Positions 45,448 to 53,610 are shown, counted from the stretch's first letter. The stretch: 64,000 nucleotides of DNA from CBDFLS01 sp965249185 (GCA_965249185.1 CBDFLS010000002.1:1178001-1242000), one strand, 5' to 3'. Program-made: numbers and translations. Notes: generated by a model not told the origin, from the letters alone.

Positions 45448-46461
45448 ATGATTCGAGAGGCCATCCGCGCCCTGGCGAGCGGGCGCTCCCTGACCCAGGA
45501 GGAGGCGGCGGGCGCCACCGAGGAGATCATGTCCGGCGAGGCCACCCAGGCCCAGGTCGGCGCATTCCTGCTGGGATTACGGATGAAGGGCGAGACGGCT
45601 GAGGAGATAGCGGGCATGGCCCAGGTCATGCGGTCCAAGGCGCTCCGAGTCATCACCGACGGCAAGCTGGTGGATGTGGTGGGCACCGGCGGCGACGGCA
45701 TGGGCACCTTCAACATCTCCACGGCGGCGGCGCTGGCGGCGGCGGCGGCGAACGTGCGGGTCGCCAAACACGGCAACCGGGCCGCCTCCGGCACCGTGGG
45801 CAGCGCCGATATTCTGGAGGCCAACGGAGTCAAGCTGGAACTGAGCGCCGAGGCCGTGAAGCGGTGCATCGACGAGGTGGGCGTCGGCTTTATGTTCGCG
45901 CCCGCCTTTCACCCGGCCATGCGCCACGCCGCGGGGCCACGCCGCGAGCTGGGCGTCCGCACGGTGTTCAACATCCTGGGCCCGCTGACCAACCCCGCCG
46001 GCGCCCGCCACCAGCTCCTGGGCGTGGCCGACGCCCGGCTGGCCGAGCGGATGGCGTCGGTGCTGGGCATGCTGGGCACGGCCCACTCCTGGGTTGTCCA
46101 TGGCGACGACGGCCTGGACGAGGTCACGACGACCGGGCCCACGCAGGTCTGGGAGGTCAGCGGCGGAAAGGTCCGCCACTTCACCGTCACCCCCGAGGAC
46201 GCCGGCCTGGCCACGGCGGAGCTGCGCCAGCTCCAGCCCCAGGGCGAGGGCGGCCACATGGCCCTCTTCACCGAATCGCTGAGCGCGGGGGAGAGCGCCG
46301 CCAAGGACGTGGTGCTACTCAATGCCGCCGCGGCATTGGTGATCGCGGGCGCGGCGCCGGACCTCCGCGCGGGAGCGAGCGTCGCCCGGGAGGCCATCGA
46401 TAGCGGGGAGGCCCTGGCCAGGCTCCGCCAGCTCGCCGAGCTCAGCCAGACGCTCCAGTAG
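45448..46461 (+). CDS. trpD: anthranilate phosphoribosyltransferase
   Basis: TrpD joins anthranilate to PRPP. The 337-residue product has the PRPP motif VGTGGDGMGTFNIST at about 75-90, KHGNRAASGTVGSADILEANG, and the anthranilate-site segment FAPAFHPAMRHAAGPRRELGVRTVFNILGPLTNPA with conserved Arg and His. The usual lysine in the SSKSG loop is replaced (SGTVG). AAGGAG precedes ATG 45448. A 267-bp gap with dispersed repeats follows. Confidence 0.96.
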   Translation: MIREAIRALASGRSLTQEEAAGATEEIMSGEATQAQVGAFLLGLRMKGETAEEIAGMAQVMRSKALRVITDGKLVDVVGTGGDGMGTFNISTAAALAAAAANVRVAKHGNRAASGTVGSADILEANGVKLELSAEAVKRCIDEVGVGFMFAPAFHPAMRHAAGPRRELGVRTVFNILGPLTNPAGARHQLLGVADARLAERMASVLGMLGTAHSWVVHGDDGLDEVTTTGPTQVWEVSGGKVRHFTVTPEDAGLATAELRQLQPQGEGGHMALFTESLSAGESAAKDVVLLNAAAALVIAGAAPDLRAGASVAREAIDSGEALARLRQLAELSQTLQ

Positions 46462-46484
46462 TGGATTTGGTCCACGCCGAGGGC

Positions 46485-46623
46485 GAGGTTCTTCGCCCCG
46501 ATTGCATCGGGACTCAGAATGACACGGCAAAAGGGCTTAGGATGGGCGAAGACGCATCGTCATGCTGAGCCTTCCGCACCCTCATGCCGGCCCCCTCGCA
46601 CTGTCATGCTGAGCGAAGCATCT
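46485..46623. repeat. cluster of degenerate dispersed repeats (CATTCTGAGCG family)
   Basis: An inverted copy at 46485-46523 (its complement begins GTCATTCTGAG and contains a CCCGAT-TGC-ATCGGG hairpin) is followed by direct partial copies at 46558-46573 and 46601-46623 (CATGCTGAGCGAAGCATCT). They are related to the motif in the trpE-trpG duplication. The arrangement suggests successive insertions of short palindromic elements in the trp operon. Confidence 0.7.
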
Positions 46624-46653
46624 ACCACCGACAGTCCACGTCACCGGCCCGGA

Positions 46654-46683
46654 TTGGTGGAGTAGCGTGCAACGCGGTACAAT
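46654..46683 (+). promoter_or_regulatory. possible internal promoter before the methyltransferases
   Basis: TTGGTG (46654-46659), an 18-bp spacer and TACAAT (46678-46683). The -35 is poor. It would give the distal half of the operon (methyltransferases and trpCFB) a T-box-independent start. Confidence 0.35.
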
Positions 46684-46728
46684 CTGGCTGACGGTCGAGG
46701 GCGGCAGCGCTTAGCGGAGATGCCTAGG

Positions 46729-47568
46729 ATGACCACAACCGGCAACTACGAGTCGGTCAACAAGCACTACGGGCGGTCCGGCCTCGGCGAAAAGGTCCTT
46801 GCGGCGCTGAGGAGCGCGGGGGCCGATATCGACGCGCTGACGCTGGACGACCTGGCGCCCGTGGACGAGCTGCACATGGGCGGCCGGGAGGCCACGCTCG
46901 AGCTGGCCCGGCTGGCCGGCATTCGGAAGGGCGAACGGGTGCTCGACATCGGCTGCGGCATCGGCGGGCCCGCCCGGACGCTGGCCGCCGAATTCGGGTG
47001 CCTCGTGACCGGCATCGACCTTACCGAGGAGTACTGCCTCGCGGCGGAGATGCTTACCGCCCGCGCGGGCCTCGGCGGCCAGGTTGGCTTCCGTCAGGCT
47101 GGCGCCCTGGACCTGCCCTTCGGCGACGGCTCCTTCGACGTGGTGTGGACGCAGCACATGATCGGCCACGTCCAGGACAAGGAGCGGCTCTTCGGCGAGG
47201 CCCGCCGGGTGCTCCGGCCCGGTGGACGGCTGACCCTCTTCGAGCCGTGCCTCGGCCCCAGCGAGCCGCCACCGCATCTGACAGGCGGAGAGGACACCAC
47301 GGCGGTCTACTTCGTCGTATCGGCGGATGACTACCACAGCATGATCCCCGCCATCGGGTTCAGGGAGCTCATTTGGAGAGACGCCACGCCGGAGTGCATC
47401 GAGTGGACCCGCGGCGTGGTGGAAGCCCATAAGGCCGGCCGGCCCATACCCCTCGGACGCGACCTGGTGGTCGCCTCGGACACGCCCGAGCGGCGCCAGG
47501 CCACGCTGCGCAACATGGAGACGGGCCGCATGGTGGTGGTCCGCGCTGTGTTTGAACGTGGGGAGTAG
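46729..47568 (+). CDS. SAM-dependent class I methyltransferase (first of two paralogues)
   Basis: A 279-residue methyltransferase of the UbiE/sarcosine-methyltransferase-like group. Motif I is VLDIGCGIGGPARTLA near residue 70, the acidic SAM-ribose residue follows in VTGIDLTEEY, and DLPFGDGSFDVVWTQHMIGHV plus RRVLRPGGRLTLFEP complete the fold. ATG 46729 has GGAG nine bases upstream; ATG 46720 is an alternative. The neighbouring paralogue shares the unusual N-terminus YESVNKHYG / YEAINRHYG and TLDDLAPVDELH. Substrate is unknown. Location between trpD and trpC hints at an indole or anthranilate-derived compound, but small polar amines are equally possible. Confidence 0.85.
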   Translation: MTTTGNYESVNKHYGRSGLGEKVLAALRSAGADIDALTLDDLAPVDELHMGGREATLELARLAGIRKGERVLDIGCGIGGPARTLAAEFGCLVTGIDLTEEYCLAAEMLTARAGLGGQVGFRQAGALDLPFGDGSFDVVWTQHMIGHVQDKERLFGEARRVLRPGGRLTLFEPCLGPSEPPPHLTGGEDTTAVYFVVSADDYHSMIPAIGFRELIWRDATPECIEWTRGVVEAHKAGRPIPLGRDLVVASDTPERRQATLRNMETGRMVVVRAVFERGE

Positions 47569-47601
47569 CGCCCCCACTCTAACGCCGCGATGAGGACAAT
47601 C

Positions 47602-48459
47602 ATGCCCACCACCTACGAGGCCATCAACCGCCACTACGGAGGGGCGGACCTCGCCACGAGGCTTCTCGCGGCCCTGGAGGCCGCGGGGCTCGACACCGCC
47701 GCCCTGAGCCTGGACGACCTCGCCCCCTTCGACCAGCTCCACATCCGTGGCCGGGACGCGACACGGGAGCTGGCCCAACTGGCGGGGCTTCAAAACGGCA
47801 TGCGGGTGCTCGACGTGGGCAGCGGCCTGGGAGGGGCCGCCCGCACTCTGGCGTCCGCGTTCGGCTGCCAGGTGACCGGCATCGACCTGACCGAGGAGTT
47901 CTGCCGCGCCGCGGAGGCGCTCACGGCCCGCACGGGCCTCGGCGGGCGGGTGGCCTTCCAGCACGGCGACGCGCTGGAGATGCCCTTCGACGACGGGGCT
48001 TTCGACGTGGTGTGGACCATCCACGCCACGAGCCACATCCAGGATAAGGAGCGGCTGCTCGGCCAGATGCGCCGGGTGCTCCGGCCGGGCGGGCGGCTGG
48101 CCCTCTACGACACGTGCACCGGCCCCGGCGGGCTGCCCAGCTTCCCTTCGCCTGGGTCCAGCGGCCCCGAGACGTATTTCAGCATCCCAGCCGAAGCGTA
48201 CCGGCGGTTGATACCCGCCGGCGGGTTCGCGGAGCTATCGTGGGCGGACGACACGGCGGGCGGCAAGGAGTGGTTCCGCTCCATCATGGACGCTCGTGCC
48301 CGGGGCGACGCGCCACCCCCCGGATTCGAGGTGTCCAGAGGCCCCGACTGGCTTCAGAAGCTCGAGAATGGGTCCCGCAACATCGAAGACGACCGGGTCG
48401 TCGTCATTCAGGCGCTCTTCGAGCGCGCGGAGGAGCCCCAGCACGGGCCATCGCCATGA
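47602..48459 (+). CDS. SAM-dependent class I methyltransferase (second paralogue)
   Basis: A 285-residue paralogue of the preceding gene, 33 bp downstream. Motif I is VLDVGSGLGGAARTLA, followed by VTGIDLTEEFCRAAEAL, EMPFDDGAFDVVWTIHATSHI and RRVLRPGGRLALYD. It has a distinct insert GPGGLPSFPSPGSSG. ATG 47602 has GAGG six bases upstream. The stop overlaps the trpC start in ATGA, which ties it firmly to the trp operon. The two copies differ mainly in the C-terminal substrate region, so they may act on different acceptors or as a heterodimer. Confidence 0.85.
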   Translation: MPTTYEAINRHYGGADLATRLLAALEAAGLDTAALSLDDLAPFDQLHIRGRDATRELAQLAGLQNGMRVLDVGSGLGGAARTLASAFGCQVTGIDLTEEFCRAAEALTARTGLGGRVAFQHGDALEMPFDDGAFDVVWTIHATSHIQDKERLLGQMRRVLRPGGRLALYDTCTGPGGLPSFPSPGSSGPETYFSIPAEAYRRLIPAGGFAELSWADDTAGGKEWFRSIMDARARGDAPPPGFEVSRGPDWLQKLENGSRNIEDDRVVVIQALFERAEEPQHGPSP

Positions 48460-49265
48460 CCACGGGCACCATCCTGGACAAGATACTGGAGTCCAAGCGC
48501 GCGGAGGTGGAGCGTCACCGGCGGGAGACGCCCCTGGCCTCGCTCCAGGAACGGGCCGCGGGCATGCCGCCGCCGCTGAACTTCGCCGGCGCGCTGTGGG
48601 GCGACCGCGTGCGGCTCATCGCCGAGGTGAAGCGGGCGTCGCCGTCCAAGGGCCTGCTGGCGCCCCAGTTCGACCCGGTGGCCCTGGCCACCTGCTACGC
48701 CGAGAACGGCGCCGCCGCCATCTCGGTGCTCACCGAACGGGACCACTTTCAGGGGAGCCTGGAGCACATGCGGGCGGTGAAGGAGGCCGTGGCGCCCCTG
48801 GACACGCCGGTGCTGCGCAAGGACTTTCTCTACGACCCCTACCAGCTCCACGAGGCGCGCGCCCACGGCGCCGACGCCGTGCTGCTCATCGTCGCCATGC
48901 TGGCGCCCGCGCTGCTGCGGGAGCTGCTGGCCGTGGGCCGGGAGCTGTGGCTCCAGGCGTTGGTGGAGGTCCACAGCCAACAGGAGCTGGAGACGGCCCT
49001 GGAGGCGGGCGCCGAGGTCATCGGCATCAATCATCGCAACCTGCGCACCTTCAACGTGGACCTGTCGCTCACGGCGCGGCTGCGCCCCATGATTCCGCCG
49101 GGCGTGCTGGTGGTGGCGGAGAGCGGCATCTCCACCGCCGGAGATGTGGCTGCGCTCCGGAAGGAGCGAGTCAACGCCGTGCTGGTGGGCGAGGCACTGA
49201 TGCTGGCGCCGGACGTGGGCGCCAAGGTCCGGGAGCTGACGGGCGTGAAGACGGGGGTATCGTGA
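48456..49265 (+). CDS. trpC: indole-3-glycerol phosphate synthase
   Basis: TrpC closes the indole ring from CdRP. The 269-residue TIM barrel has IAEVKRASPSKGLL (catalytic Lys and Glu), FDPVALATCYAENGAAAISVLTE, VLRKDFLYDPYQLHEA, GINHRNLRTFNVDLS and VVAESGIST. ATG 48456 overlaps the second methyltransferase by four bases, and its stop overlaps trpF by four. Confidence 0.97.
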   Translation: MTTGTILDKILESKRAEVERHRRETPLASLQERAAGMPPPLNFAGALWGDRVRLIAEVKRASPSKGLLAPQFDPVALATCYAENGAAAISVLTERDHFQGSLEHMRAVKEAVAPLDTPVLRKDFLYDPYQLHEARAHGADAVLLIVAMLAPALLRELLAVGRELWLQALVEVHSQQELETALEAGAEVIGINHRNLRTFNVDLSLTARLRPMIPPGVLVVAESGISTAGDVAALRKERVNAVLVGEALMLAPDVGAKVRELTGVKTGVS

Positions 49266-49972
49266 CCAAAATCAAGGTGTGCGGGTTCAGGCAGGCCGGC
49301 GACGCGCTGACGGCCGCGGAGGCCGGCGCGGACTACCTGGCGCTGGTCTTCGTGCCGTCGGCCGGGCGCCGTCTCTCCGCCGAAGAGGCGGAGGCGCTGC
49401 TCGCCGAGTTCCGCCAGCGTTGGACCCGCGAGCCGTCGCCGAAGTGGGTGGGCCTCTTCGGGGACCAACCGGTGGAGGAGGTGCTGAGCGTCACTGCCCA
49501 ACTGGGGCTCGACGCCGTCCAGCTCTGTGGCGCCGAGGGCATGGCTTACTGCGCCCGGATGACGGTGCCGGTCTTCAAGGTGATCGGCATCGATACGCAG
49601 GTGCCGTCGTCGGTGGTGCTCCCTAAGCTCATGGTGCAGCTCCAGCGCCACTCCATGGCGGGCCATCACCCGGTGCTCGACACGCAGGTGCCAGGCGCCT
49701 ACGGCGGGACGGGCCAGACCTTCGATTGGGAGCTGATTCGCGGCCTCTCCCACTCCTTCCGGTTCGACCTGGCCGGCGGCCTGACGGAGGAGAACGTGGG
49801 CCGGGCCATCCGGGAGGTGCGGCCGTGGGGCGTGGACACGTCCAGCGGGGTGGAGAGCGATGGCCGCAAGGACCCCGCCAAGGTCCGGGCCTTCGTGAAG
49901 GCGGTGCGGGAGACCGATACCGCCCTGGCGCCCAAGGGGCTGCTCGGACTGCTACGTCGGGGCCGGCCATGA
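49262..49972 (+). CDS. trpF: phosphoribosylanthranilate isomerase
   Basis: TrpF catalyses the Amadori rearrangement of PRA to CdRP. The 236-residue product begins with KIKVCGFRQAGDA (catalytic Cys7). It has LVFVPSAGRRLS, VQLCG and the catalytic Asp in WGVDTSSGVES. The segment HHPVLDTQVPGAYGGTGQTFDW is typical. It is somewhat longer than usual because of a basic C-terminal tail. Start GTG 49262 and stop both overlap neighbours (GTGA, ATGA). Confidence 0.95.
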   Translation: MTKIKVCGFRQAGDALTAAEAGADYLALVFVPSAGRRLSAEEAEALLAEFRQRWTREPSPKWVGLFGDQPVEEVLSVTAQLGLDAVQLCGAEGMAYCARMTVPVFKVIGIDTQVPSSVVLPKLMVQLQRHSMAGHHPVLDTQVPGAYGGTGQTFDWELIRGLSHSFRFDLAGGLTEENVGRAIREVRPWGVDTSSGVESDGRKDPAKVRAFVKAVRETDTALAPKGLLGLLRRGRP

Positions 49973-51168
49973 GCGCCGTCCACGCCGCCTACCCCGACGA
50001 GCGGGGCCGCTTCGGCGAGTACGGCGGGCGGTTCATACCCGAGACGGTGATGCCGGCGGTGAGCCAGTTGGAGGAGGCGTACCGGGCCGCCAGAGCGGAC
50101 CCCACCTTCCAGGCCGAGCTGTCGAAGCTCCTGGCCGACTACGCCGGACGCCCCACGCCGCTCTATGAAGCGGTAAACCTCACCGCCCACGCCGGGGGCG
50201 CGCGCATCTATCTGAAGCGGGAGGACCTGGCCCACACCGGCGCCCACAAGATAAACAACGCCCTGGGCCAGGGTCTCCTGGTGAAGCGCATGGGGAAGCG
50301 GCGGGTGGTGGCGGAGACGGGGGCGGGCCAGCACGGGGTGGCGGCCGCCACGGTATGCGCCATGCTGGGCCTGGAGTGCGTGGTCTACATGGGGAGCGAG
50401 GACATCCGCCGGCAGGAGCCCAACGTCTACCGCATGCGCATCCTGGGCGCCGAGGTCCGGCCCGTGGAGGCGGGCAGCCGCACGCTCAAGGAGGCGATCA
50501 GCGAGGCTATCCGCGACTGGGTAACCAACGTGGAGAGCACCCACTATCTGCTGGGCAGCGCGGTGGGCCCCCATCCGTATCCCATGATGGTCCGGGACTT
50601 CCAGTCGGTGATCGGCCAGGAGGCGCGCGGGCAGATGCAGGCGGCCACCGGCCGCCTGCCCGGTTACGCGGTGGCCTGCGTGGGAGGCGGCTCCAACGCC
50701 ATCGGCCTCTTCTACCCCTTCCTCGAAGACGCGGACGTCCGGCTCATCGGCGTGGAGGCGGGGGGAGAGGGGCTGGAGACGGGCCGGCACGCCGCCAGCC
50801 TGGAGGCGGGGCGCGTGGGCGTGCTCCATGGCTCCATGTCCTACCTGCTCCAAGACGCCAACGGCCAGGTGCAGGCGACCCACAGCATCTCCGCCGGCCT
50901 CGACTACCCCGGCGTGGGTCCGGAGCACGCCTGGCTCAAGGACGCCAAGCGCGCCGTCTATGTGAGCGTCACCGACGACCGGGCCGTGGCCGCCTTCAAG
51001 CTCCTCTGCCGCACCGAGGGGATCATCCCCGCCCTGGAATCGTCCCACGCCATCGCCTACGTGGTGGAGGAGCTGGCGCCGGGCCTATCGCCGGAGCAGA
51101 CGGTCCTCGTTTGCCTCAGCGGCCGGGGCGATAAGGACCTGCAGACGCTGATAGCGGCCGAGGGATAG
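49969..51168 (+). CDS. trpB: tryptophan synthase beta chain
   Basis: TrpB condenses indole with serine using PLP. The 399-residue TrpB1-type product has the PLP lysine in HTGAHKINNAL, ETGAGQHGVAAA, the phosphate-binding CVGGGSNAIG and SAGLDYPGVGPEH. Conserved alpha-subunit contact regions suggest it pairs with a TrpA. However, no trpA follows; the next gene is an unrelated lipoprotein. ATG 49969 overlaps trpF. It is the last trp gene visible. Confidence 0.97.
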   Translation: MSAVHAAYPDERGRFGEYGGRFIPETVMPAVSQLEEAYRAARADPTFQAELSKLLADYAGRPTPLYEAVNLTAHAGGARIYLKREDLAHTGAHKINNALGQGLLVKRMGKRRVVAETGAGQHGVAAATVCAMLGLECVVYMGSEDIRRQEPNVYRMRILGAEVRPVEAGSRTLKEAISEAIRDWVTNVESTHYLLGSAVGPHPYPMMVRDFQSVIGQEARGQMQAATGRLPGYAVACVGGGSNAIGLFYPFLEDADVRLIGVEAGGEGLETGRHAASLEAGRVGVLHGSMSYLLQDANGQVQATHSISAGLDYPGVGPEHAWLKDAKRAVYVSVTDDRAVAAFKLLCRTEGIIPALESSHAIAYVVEELAPGLSPEQTVLVCLSGRGDKDLQTLIAAEG

Positions 51169-51178
51169 CGGCCCTTAA

Positions 51179-51235
51179 ATGGCCAAGCTGCACCTGAATG
51201 GCCAGACTGAACACGAATGGCCAGGCTGAACGCAT
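51179..51235 (+). repeat. three 19-bp tandem repeats, each with an ATG
   Basis: Units 51179-51197, 51198-51216 and 51217-51235 each begin ATGGCCARRCTG. As 19 is not a multiple of three, the three ATG codons are in three different frames. Only the third (51217) opens the lipoprotein reading frame. Confidence 0.88.
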
Positions 51236-51699
51236 TCGTCATCACCGTAGTCTTATCATCGGTCCTGGCCACCTGCACGGCCTCATCCACCACGCCCATC
51301 CCGACACCCACGCCTGACATCGAGGCGACCGCCCAGGCACAGGCCGCCAAGCTGCTCACGCAGCAGCAGACGCCGGTCCCAACCCCCCTGCCAAACGTAC
51401 AGGCCACGATTGACGCCGGCATCGTCGAGGCGACGGCGAAGCCGCCGGCTCCGACCGCCACGCCGACACCGACCCTCTCGCCGGCTCCCACGGGCACTCC
51501 CGCGCCCACGCCGACGCCAAGCCCAACCCCCACGCCGCTGCCCACGCCACCGCCACGCCGACGCCAAGCCCAACCCCCACGCCGCTGCCCACGCCCACCG
51601 TCACGCCCACGCCAAGCCCAACCGCCACGCCGCTGCTCACGCCCACCGCCACGCCGACACCAACGGCGACTTCGTCACCCCCTCCAATCCCTGCTCTGA
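51217..51699 (+). CDS. lipoprotein N-terminal fragment (frame-broken pseudoprotease gene)
   Basis: Starts ATG 51217 within a repeat array. The first 20 residues form a lipoprotein signal (VLSSVLATC), followed by a helical segment and a Thr/Pro-rich linker (TPTPSPTPTPLPTP). At about 51547 the frame loses one base relative to the Thr/Pro code. It then reads Arg/Pro/Gln-rich residues of another frame to a stop at 51699. Adding one C at CC 51547-51548 joins the linker to the downstream protease-like frame. The intact gene would encode about 540 residues. Confidence 0.65.
   Translation: MARLNAFVITVVLSSVLATCTASSTTPIPTPTPDIEATAQAQAAKLLTQQQTPVPTPLPNVQATIDAGIVEATAKPPAPTATPTPTLSPAPTGTPAPTPTPSPTPTPLPTPPPRRRQAQPPRRCPRPPSRPRQAQPPRRCSRPPPRRHQRRLRHPLQSLL
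51508..51650 (+). repeat. minisatellite of 47/48-bp units in the Thr/Pro linker
   Basis: Units are 51508-51554 (47 bp), 51555-51602 (48 bp) and 51603-51650 (48 bp). The first two share a 41-bp identical stretch. The 48-bp units preserve frame; the 47-bp unit does not, and is where the reading frame breaks. Confidence 0.85.
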
Positions 51700-51743
51700 C
51701 GCCCGCCCCCACACCCACGTCTACCCCGACTCAAACCGGGCTT

Positions 51744-52844
51744 GTGGCTCGGCTCACTCCCGCCATCGTCAGGATAGAGACCGAGTCCGGCTGGGGCAGC
51801 GGCGTGGTCATCCGGAGCGACGGCTATATCCTCACCGCCCTCAACGTGGTGGAGAACGCGGCGGTCATCCAAGCGCGCCTGTCCAACGGGCCGTTGATGA
51901 CGGCCGAACTGGAGGGCGTGGACCTAAGCCGCGGTATCGCCATGCTGTCGGTGAAAGCGGTGGGCCTGATGACGGTGGCCCTCCGCGCGGATGAAGCCCT
52001 GGCGCCCAACGACAAGGTCATCCGGTGGGGCTACGGCGTGGTGCCGGGCTACGGCCTGCAACCTTCGTTCACGTCCACCGCGGCGTTTGGACGCATCACG
52101 GCGCTCCACGAGCCAAAGCGGCCGGTCTCGGCCCTGCTCCAGACGGACATGCCTATCACGCGCGGCGATAGCGGAGGGCCGCTGATCACCGAGCACGGCG
52201 TGCTGATCGGGATCATGGTCTTCAACATAGTGGCGGACCCAGCCAATGGCGCGGGCTATGCCGTGCCACTCGACGTGGACGGCGGCTGGATGGGGCGGAT
52301 GCTGGCTGGGGAGACCATCTGCCAGCCCGCTCCCCAAGTGCTGAGCCGACATAACCTTTTCCGGCACTCCAGGTGGAAGTGGTACGCGAATTTGCCGGCC
52401 AGGTTTCAGCACCTCCAGGACGATAGCGCGGACTTCGTGCTGGTCTACGACCCCATTCCGCCTCCTCAGATACCCCTGGGAGAGTTCAAGCTCGCGGTGG
52501 GCGTCTTCATCAACGACCCGGTGCCGAAAGCCCTGTATGGGGACGTCAAGCGGTATCTCGCCACGGCGGCCGTGCAGCGGACCGACTCAGCCACCCAGGT
52601 GACGTTGCTCACGGACCCCCGCCGACTGTGCATGGACGCGAGCCCGGCGGCCTACGAAGCGGAGGTGCGGTACCTCCAGCGCAGGGCCGACGGCGCCGTG
52701 GACTATGTCCGGCGCGAGCGGTGGCTGGCCCTGGAGGCGGGGGAAAGCATCTATCTGCTGCGGGGGTTCGCCTGGAAGGACCGCTTCGACTTCCACGAGC
52801 GGAGCATCGACACCGTGCTCTATTCGTTCAGGTTTATGCCCTAA
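51744..52844 (+). CDS. trypsin-like pseudoprotease domain (C-terminal part of the broken lipoprotein gene)
   Basis: From GTG 51744 (probably not a natural start) 366 residues are read. The first 165 fold like an HtrA/trypsin domain: GWGSGVVIRSDGYILTALNVVENA, VDLSRGIAMLSV and TRGDSGGPLITEHGVLIG. The serine (143, in GDSGGP) is present. The His position in TALNVV is Asn34 and the Asp position in SRGIAML is Gly64, so the triad is incomplete and catalysis is unlikely. The remaining 200 residues are of unknown type (WKWYANLPARFQHLQDDSADFVLVYDP). In frame upstream lies a continuous Thr/Pro linker matching the 51217 fragment. Confidence 0.75.
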   Translation: MARLTPAIVRIETESGWGSGVVIRSDGYILTALNVVENAAVIQARLSNGPLMTAELEGVDLSRGIAMLSVKAVGLMTVALRADEALAPNDKVIRWGYGVVPGYGLQPSFTSTAAFGRITALHEPKRPVSALLQTDMPITRGDSGGPLITEHGVLIGIMVFNIVADPANGAGYAVPLDVDGGWMGRMLAGETICQPAPQVLSRHNLFRHSRWKWYANLPARFQHLQDDSADFVLVYDPIPPPQIPLGEFKLAVGVFINDPVPKALYGDVKRYLATAAVQRTDSATQVTLLTDPRRLCMDASPAAYEAEVRYLQRRADGAVDYVRRERWLALEAGESIYLLRGFAWKDRFDFHERSIDTVLYSFRFMP

Positions 52845-52860
52845 GGCCACGGATACCGCG

Positions 52861-52889
52861 TTGACAGGCCCTCCACGCCGGGCTATAGT
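52861..52889 (+). promoter_or_regulatory. consensus-like promoter of the HD-domain gene
   Basis: TTGACA (52861-52866), a 17-bp spacer and TATAGT (52884-52889), one mismatch in twelve. The leader is about 31 bases and includes CAGGGAG before ATG 52927. Confidence 0.75.
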
Positions 52890-52926
52890 CGAACTCGCGG
52901 ACGCAATCGCCCAGGGAGATGTACCC

Positions 52927-53541
52927 ATGACCACCTTGAAGAGGATGAGCTGGATTCACATGGAGGACGGGACCGCCGAGGACTACGCGCTCATGCAGTC
53001 CACCTATCCCCTCATACGGGCCACGCGGGCGGACAAGGCATTAAAGATGCTCCAGGAGCTCGACAACGAAGAGTTCCAGGTGTCCCAGGTCACCCGCCTC
53101 GAACACTCCCTCCAGACGGCGACCCACGCGCACGAGGACGGAGCCGAGGAGGAACTGATCGTGGCGGCGCTGCTCCACGACGTGGGAGACAACATCGCGA
53201 TGCTCCTGGGGGAGGACCACTCGGAGGTGGCCGCCAAGATCCTCCGGCCCTTCGTGTCCGAGAAGACCCACTGGGTCGTGCAGCACCACGGCATTTTCCA
53301 GGGGTACTACTATCTCCATCACTTTGGGGGAGACAGAAATCTGAGGGACAAGTTCAAGGGCAGCCCTTACTACCAGGACTGCGTGGACTTCTGCCACAAG
53401 TACGACCAGGTGGCCTTCGACCCCGACTACCCCACCAAGCCGCTGGAGTTCTTCGAGCCCATGCTGCGCCGCATCTTCGCCCGGGAGCCCCACACCACCC
53501 CGATGACGCTGGCGGAAAGGTCTCTCGCCGAGGCGAAGTAG
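52927..53541 (+). CDS. HD-domain protein, PhnZ-like
   Basis: A 204-residue metal-dependent HD-superfamily protein. The core motifs are LEHSLQTATHAHEDG near residue 58, ALLHDVGDNIAM near residue 82, HHGIFQGYYYLHHFGG near residue 118, and a late DQVAFDPDYPTKPLEFFEP. This order (EHALQTA-like, LLHD, HH, D) resembles PhnZ/TmpB and MIOX-type mixed-valent diiron oxygenases rather than classic nucleotidases. Reaction and substrate are unknown, and no phosphonate genes are nearby. It has its own strong promoter and terminator, so is monocistronic. Confidence 0.85.
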   Translation: MTTLKRMSWIHMEDGTAEDYALMQSTYPLIRATRADKALKMLQELDNEEFQVSQVTRLEHSLQTATHAHEDGAEEELIVAALLHDVGDNIAMLLGEDHSEVAAKILRPFVSEKTHWVVQHHGIFQGYYYLHHFGGDRNLRDKFKGSPYYQDCVDFCHKYDQVAFDPDYPTKPLEFFEPMLRRIFAREPHTTPMTLAERSLAEAK

Positions 53542-53576
53542 CCCTCGCTTCCCGCCGCTCACCACATCGCTTCGCC

Positions 53577-53610
53577 GAATGACCTCCGGGACCCCGGAGG
53601 TCATTCGTTT
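53577..53610. terminator. intrinsic terminator between the HD and cupin genes
   Basis: A perfect 13-bp stem GAATGACCTCCGG (53577-53589) / complement (53594-53606) with a GACC loop and a short GTTT tail. It lies between convergent genes and may act in both directions. Confidence 0.8.
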
